Assembly: GCA_030123605.1 (NCBI GenBank)
Contig: CP126123.1
Location: forward strand, 310,001-374,000
Reading direction: 5' to 3'
Source of the DNA: Nitrospira sp.
Lineage (GTDB): Bacteria > Nitrospirota > Nitrospiria > Nitrospirales > Nitrospiraceae
Length of the DNA stretch: 64,000 nucleotides
The notes under the pieces are model-generated. The model worked only from the letters and a program-made list of their open reading frames with translations, was not told where the DNA came from and made no database searches. Positions 62,835-64,000 of this stretch are shown one piece after another; the stretch's first letter is position 1, and each line of letters opens with the position of its first letter. The position numbers were made by a program, and so were the translations under genes.

Positions 62835-64000
62835 ATGTCGACGACACTCCCAATTTTTCAACCGGTCCCGCTGTTCAGAGATCGCACCGATTATCGACAG
62901 GTGCTGATCCGCGAAATGGATGCCGGCAAGATTCCCTTGAGCCTCGGCCGTGATTGTCCGGTCAAGTGCGAATTTTGCTATGAACTGGACCACTCCTACC
63001 GGGAAACGCTTGATCCGCCGAAGACCAGCGACGAGGATTGGACATTCATCCTCGACTACATCAAAAAGAAGCCCACCGACCCGACGCAGTTCTGGTGCCT
63101 CGGCGGCAACGAGTTCATGGAATGGACCGATCTCTTCCTGCACCCCAAGGCGATGGAATGGGTGGAGGACTTTCTCCGTGAGACGGATAAGAACATCCAG
63201 TTCTTCACCGTGGGGTTCGTGCATGTGCCCAAGATTCATCAATTGACCGCGCAATACCCCGGCCGCATCAACTTCGAATTGTCGGTCATTACGCTCAGCG
63301 ACTACCGTCAACGGCTGATGCCGCATGCGCCTTCGGTGAAACACCTCATGAAGGTCCTGGACGGCCCCGCCGTCTCGTCGGCCAACTTCTACGCCTTCGA
63401 TGCCCACACGATGTCCAAGGATGCGGCGACCATCTCGGCCGTCAACCAGAAGTGCGTACTCTGGATGGGAACGCTCACGCCGGTGCGGGGTCTCAAGGAG
63501 GAGACGGCGGCGGTCATGCGGCAGGGCCGGAAATTTTTGCCGGAGGAAGCGAGACGGATCTACGATCTGGGGCTGCCGAATCTGCAGACCATCCACACGG
63601 AAGCCTACACCACTGCCTTCTTGAGCCGCCGCCGCATCGTCAGCCTGTTCGATTCGCTCGAACTCGACAAGAAAGACACGGTCGTCATGGCGGGGAGCGT
63701 CTACAAAATCTTGACCATGTTTCGGAAAAACCGTGCGCGTTTTTTGTATGTGCCCAATGCGTTGCTCAGCGGAGACTCCGACTGCACGGTGCTCCTGACC
63801 TTCGACGACATTTCGCGGCGTGTGACCAACGAGAAGGTCCTCCACATCCCGAAATGCATCATGCAATCAGGACGTGGACCCTATACCGACATCACCGGGG
63901 TCACCCTGGAACAGTTCACCAAGAAGACCGGCGTGCGGGTGAAGGTGTTGCACAAGATCGATACCCGATTCGCAAACCAGCAATTGTATCGCAACGGCTC
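62835..64000 (+). CDS. Third radical SAM protein (truncated by the window)
   Basis: An open frame starts at ATG 62835 (MSTTLPIFQPVPLFRDRTDY) and runs past the end of the window. The 4Fe-4S motif is SLGRDCPVKCEFCYELDHS (C41, C45, C48), with FWCLGGNEFMEW and INFELSVITLSDYRQRLMPH following. At least 388 residues are visible. No B12 domain is seen at the N-terminus, unlike the two genes before it. It is divergent from the J-domain-like gene, and its start lies about 400 bases after protein B. Substrate unknown. Confidence 0.85.
   Translation, partial: MSTTLPIFQPVPLFRDRTDYRQVLIREMDAGKIPLSLGRDCPVKCEFCYELDHSYRETLDPPKTSDEDWTFILDYIKKKPTDPTQFWCLGGNEFMEWTDLFLHPKAMEWVEDFLRETDKNIQFFTVGFVHVPKIHQLTAQYPGRINFELSVITLSDYRQRLMPHAPSVKHLMKVLDGPAVSSANFYAFDAHTMSKDAATISAVNQKCVLWMGTLTPVRGLKEETAAVMRQGRKFLPEEARRIYDLGLPNLQTIHTEAYTTAFLSRRRIVSLFDSLELDKKDTVVMAGSVYKILTMFRKNRARFLYVPNALLSGDSDCTVLLTFDDISRRVTNEKVLHIPKCIMQSGRGPYTDITGVTLEQFTKKTGVRVKVLHKIDTRFANQQLYRNG

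Overview
The window is GC-rich, densely coded bacterial chromosome. Strong Shine-Dalgarno sites, ATGA overlaps, an OmpH/Skp chaperone and secreted proteins point to a Gram-negative cell. Paired zwf/gnd, HD-GYP plus HEAT-repeat signalling, several cobalamin-type radical SAM enzymes and many small zinc-ribbon proteins resemble Nitrospira-type (Nitrospirota) genomes. That assignment is inference; no rRNA or marker tree is available here.

Layout. (1) 1-4.4 kb: a cut-off gene, a sugar-nucleotide pyrophosphorylase and a cation/proton antiporter on the minus strand, then a secreted beta-propeller protein and a small DUF488/DUF2945 pair. (2) 4.4-18.35 kb: an insertion-sequence graveyard. It holds a broken DUF488 gene and at least ten transposon units (IS5, IS630, IS3 with an IS30 fragment inside, two IS481-like, IS1182 and IS21 types). 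Most are decayed, but a few are intact with visible ends and target duplications. (3) 18.37-21.1 kb: tRNA-Phe, two tRNA-Ser and serS on one strand, with a small zinc-ribbon gene. (4) 21.2-39.3 kb: housekeeping and signalling genes (PA0069-type radical SAM, rhodanese, DUF362, OmpH, HD-GYP and HEAT proteins, GDSL hydrolase, thioredoxin, zwf, gnd, threonine aldolase, carrier, ProA-like protein, methyltransferase, nucleotidyltransferase). (5) 39.3-42.7 kb: one 1155-residue protein joining a lipase-like hydrolase to a CHAT caspase-like protease. (6) 43-52.5 kb: two-component genes, a small protein next to a radical SAM enzyme, a slipin/NfeD protease pair and a secreted helical protein. (7) 52.8-57.9 kb: a small chromosomal integron with an IntI-type integrase, a likely attI, three recognisable attC sites and cassettes of mostly unknown function, interrupted by a REP-type (RAYT) transposase. 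(8) 58.5-64 kb: two tandem B12-binding radical SAM paralogues, a small J-domain-like protein and a third radical SAM gene that runs off the window.

The leads most worth follow-up are the lipase-CHAT fusion, the integron and its cassette proteins (a likely PD-(D/E)XK nuclease, an all-helical protein with an R-x5-H motif, a DUF4256 gene with one in-frame stop), the ProA paralogue whose catalytic cysteine is alanine, the small-protein/radical-SAM pair and the radical SAM cluster at the right edge.
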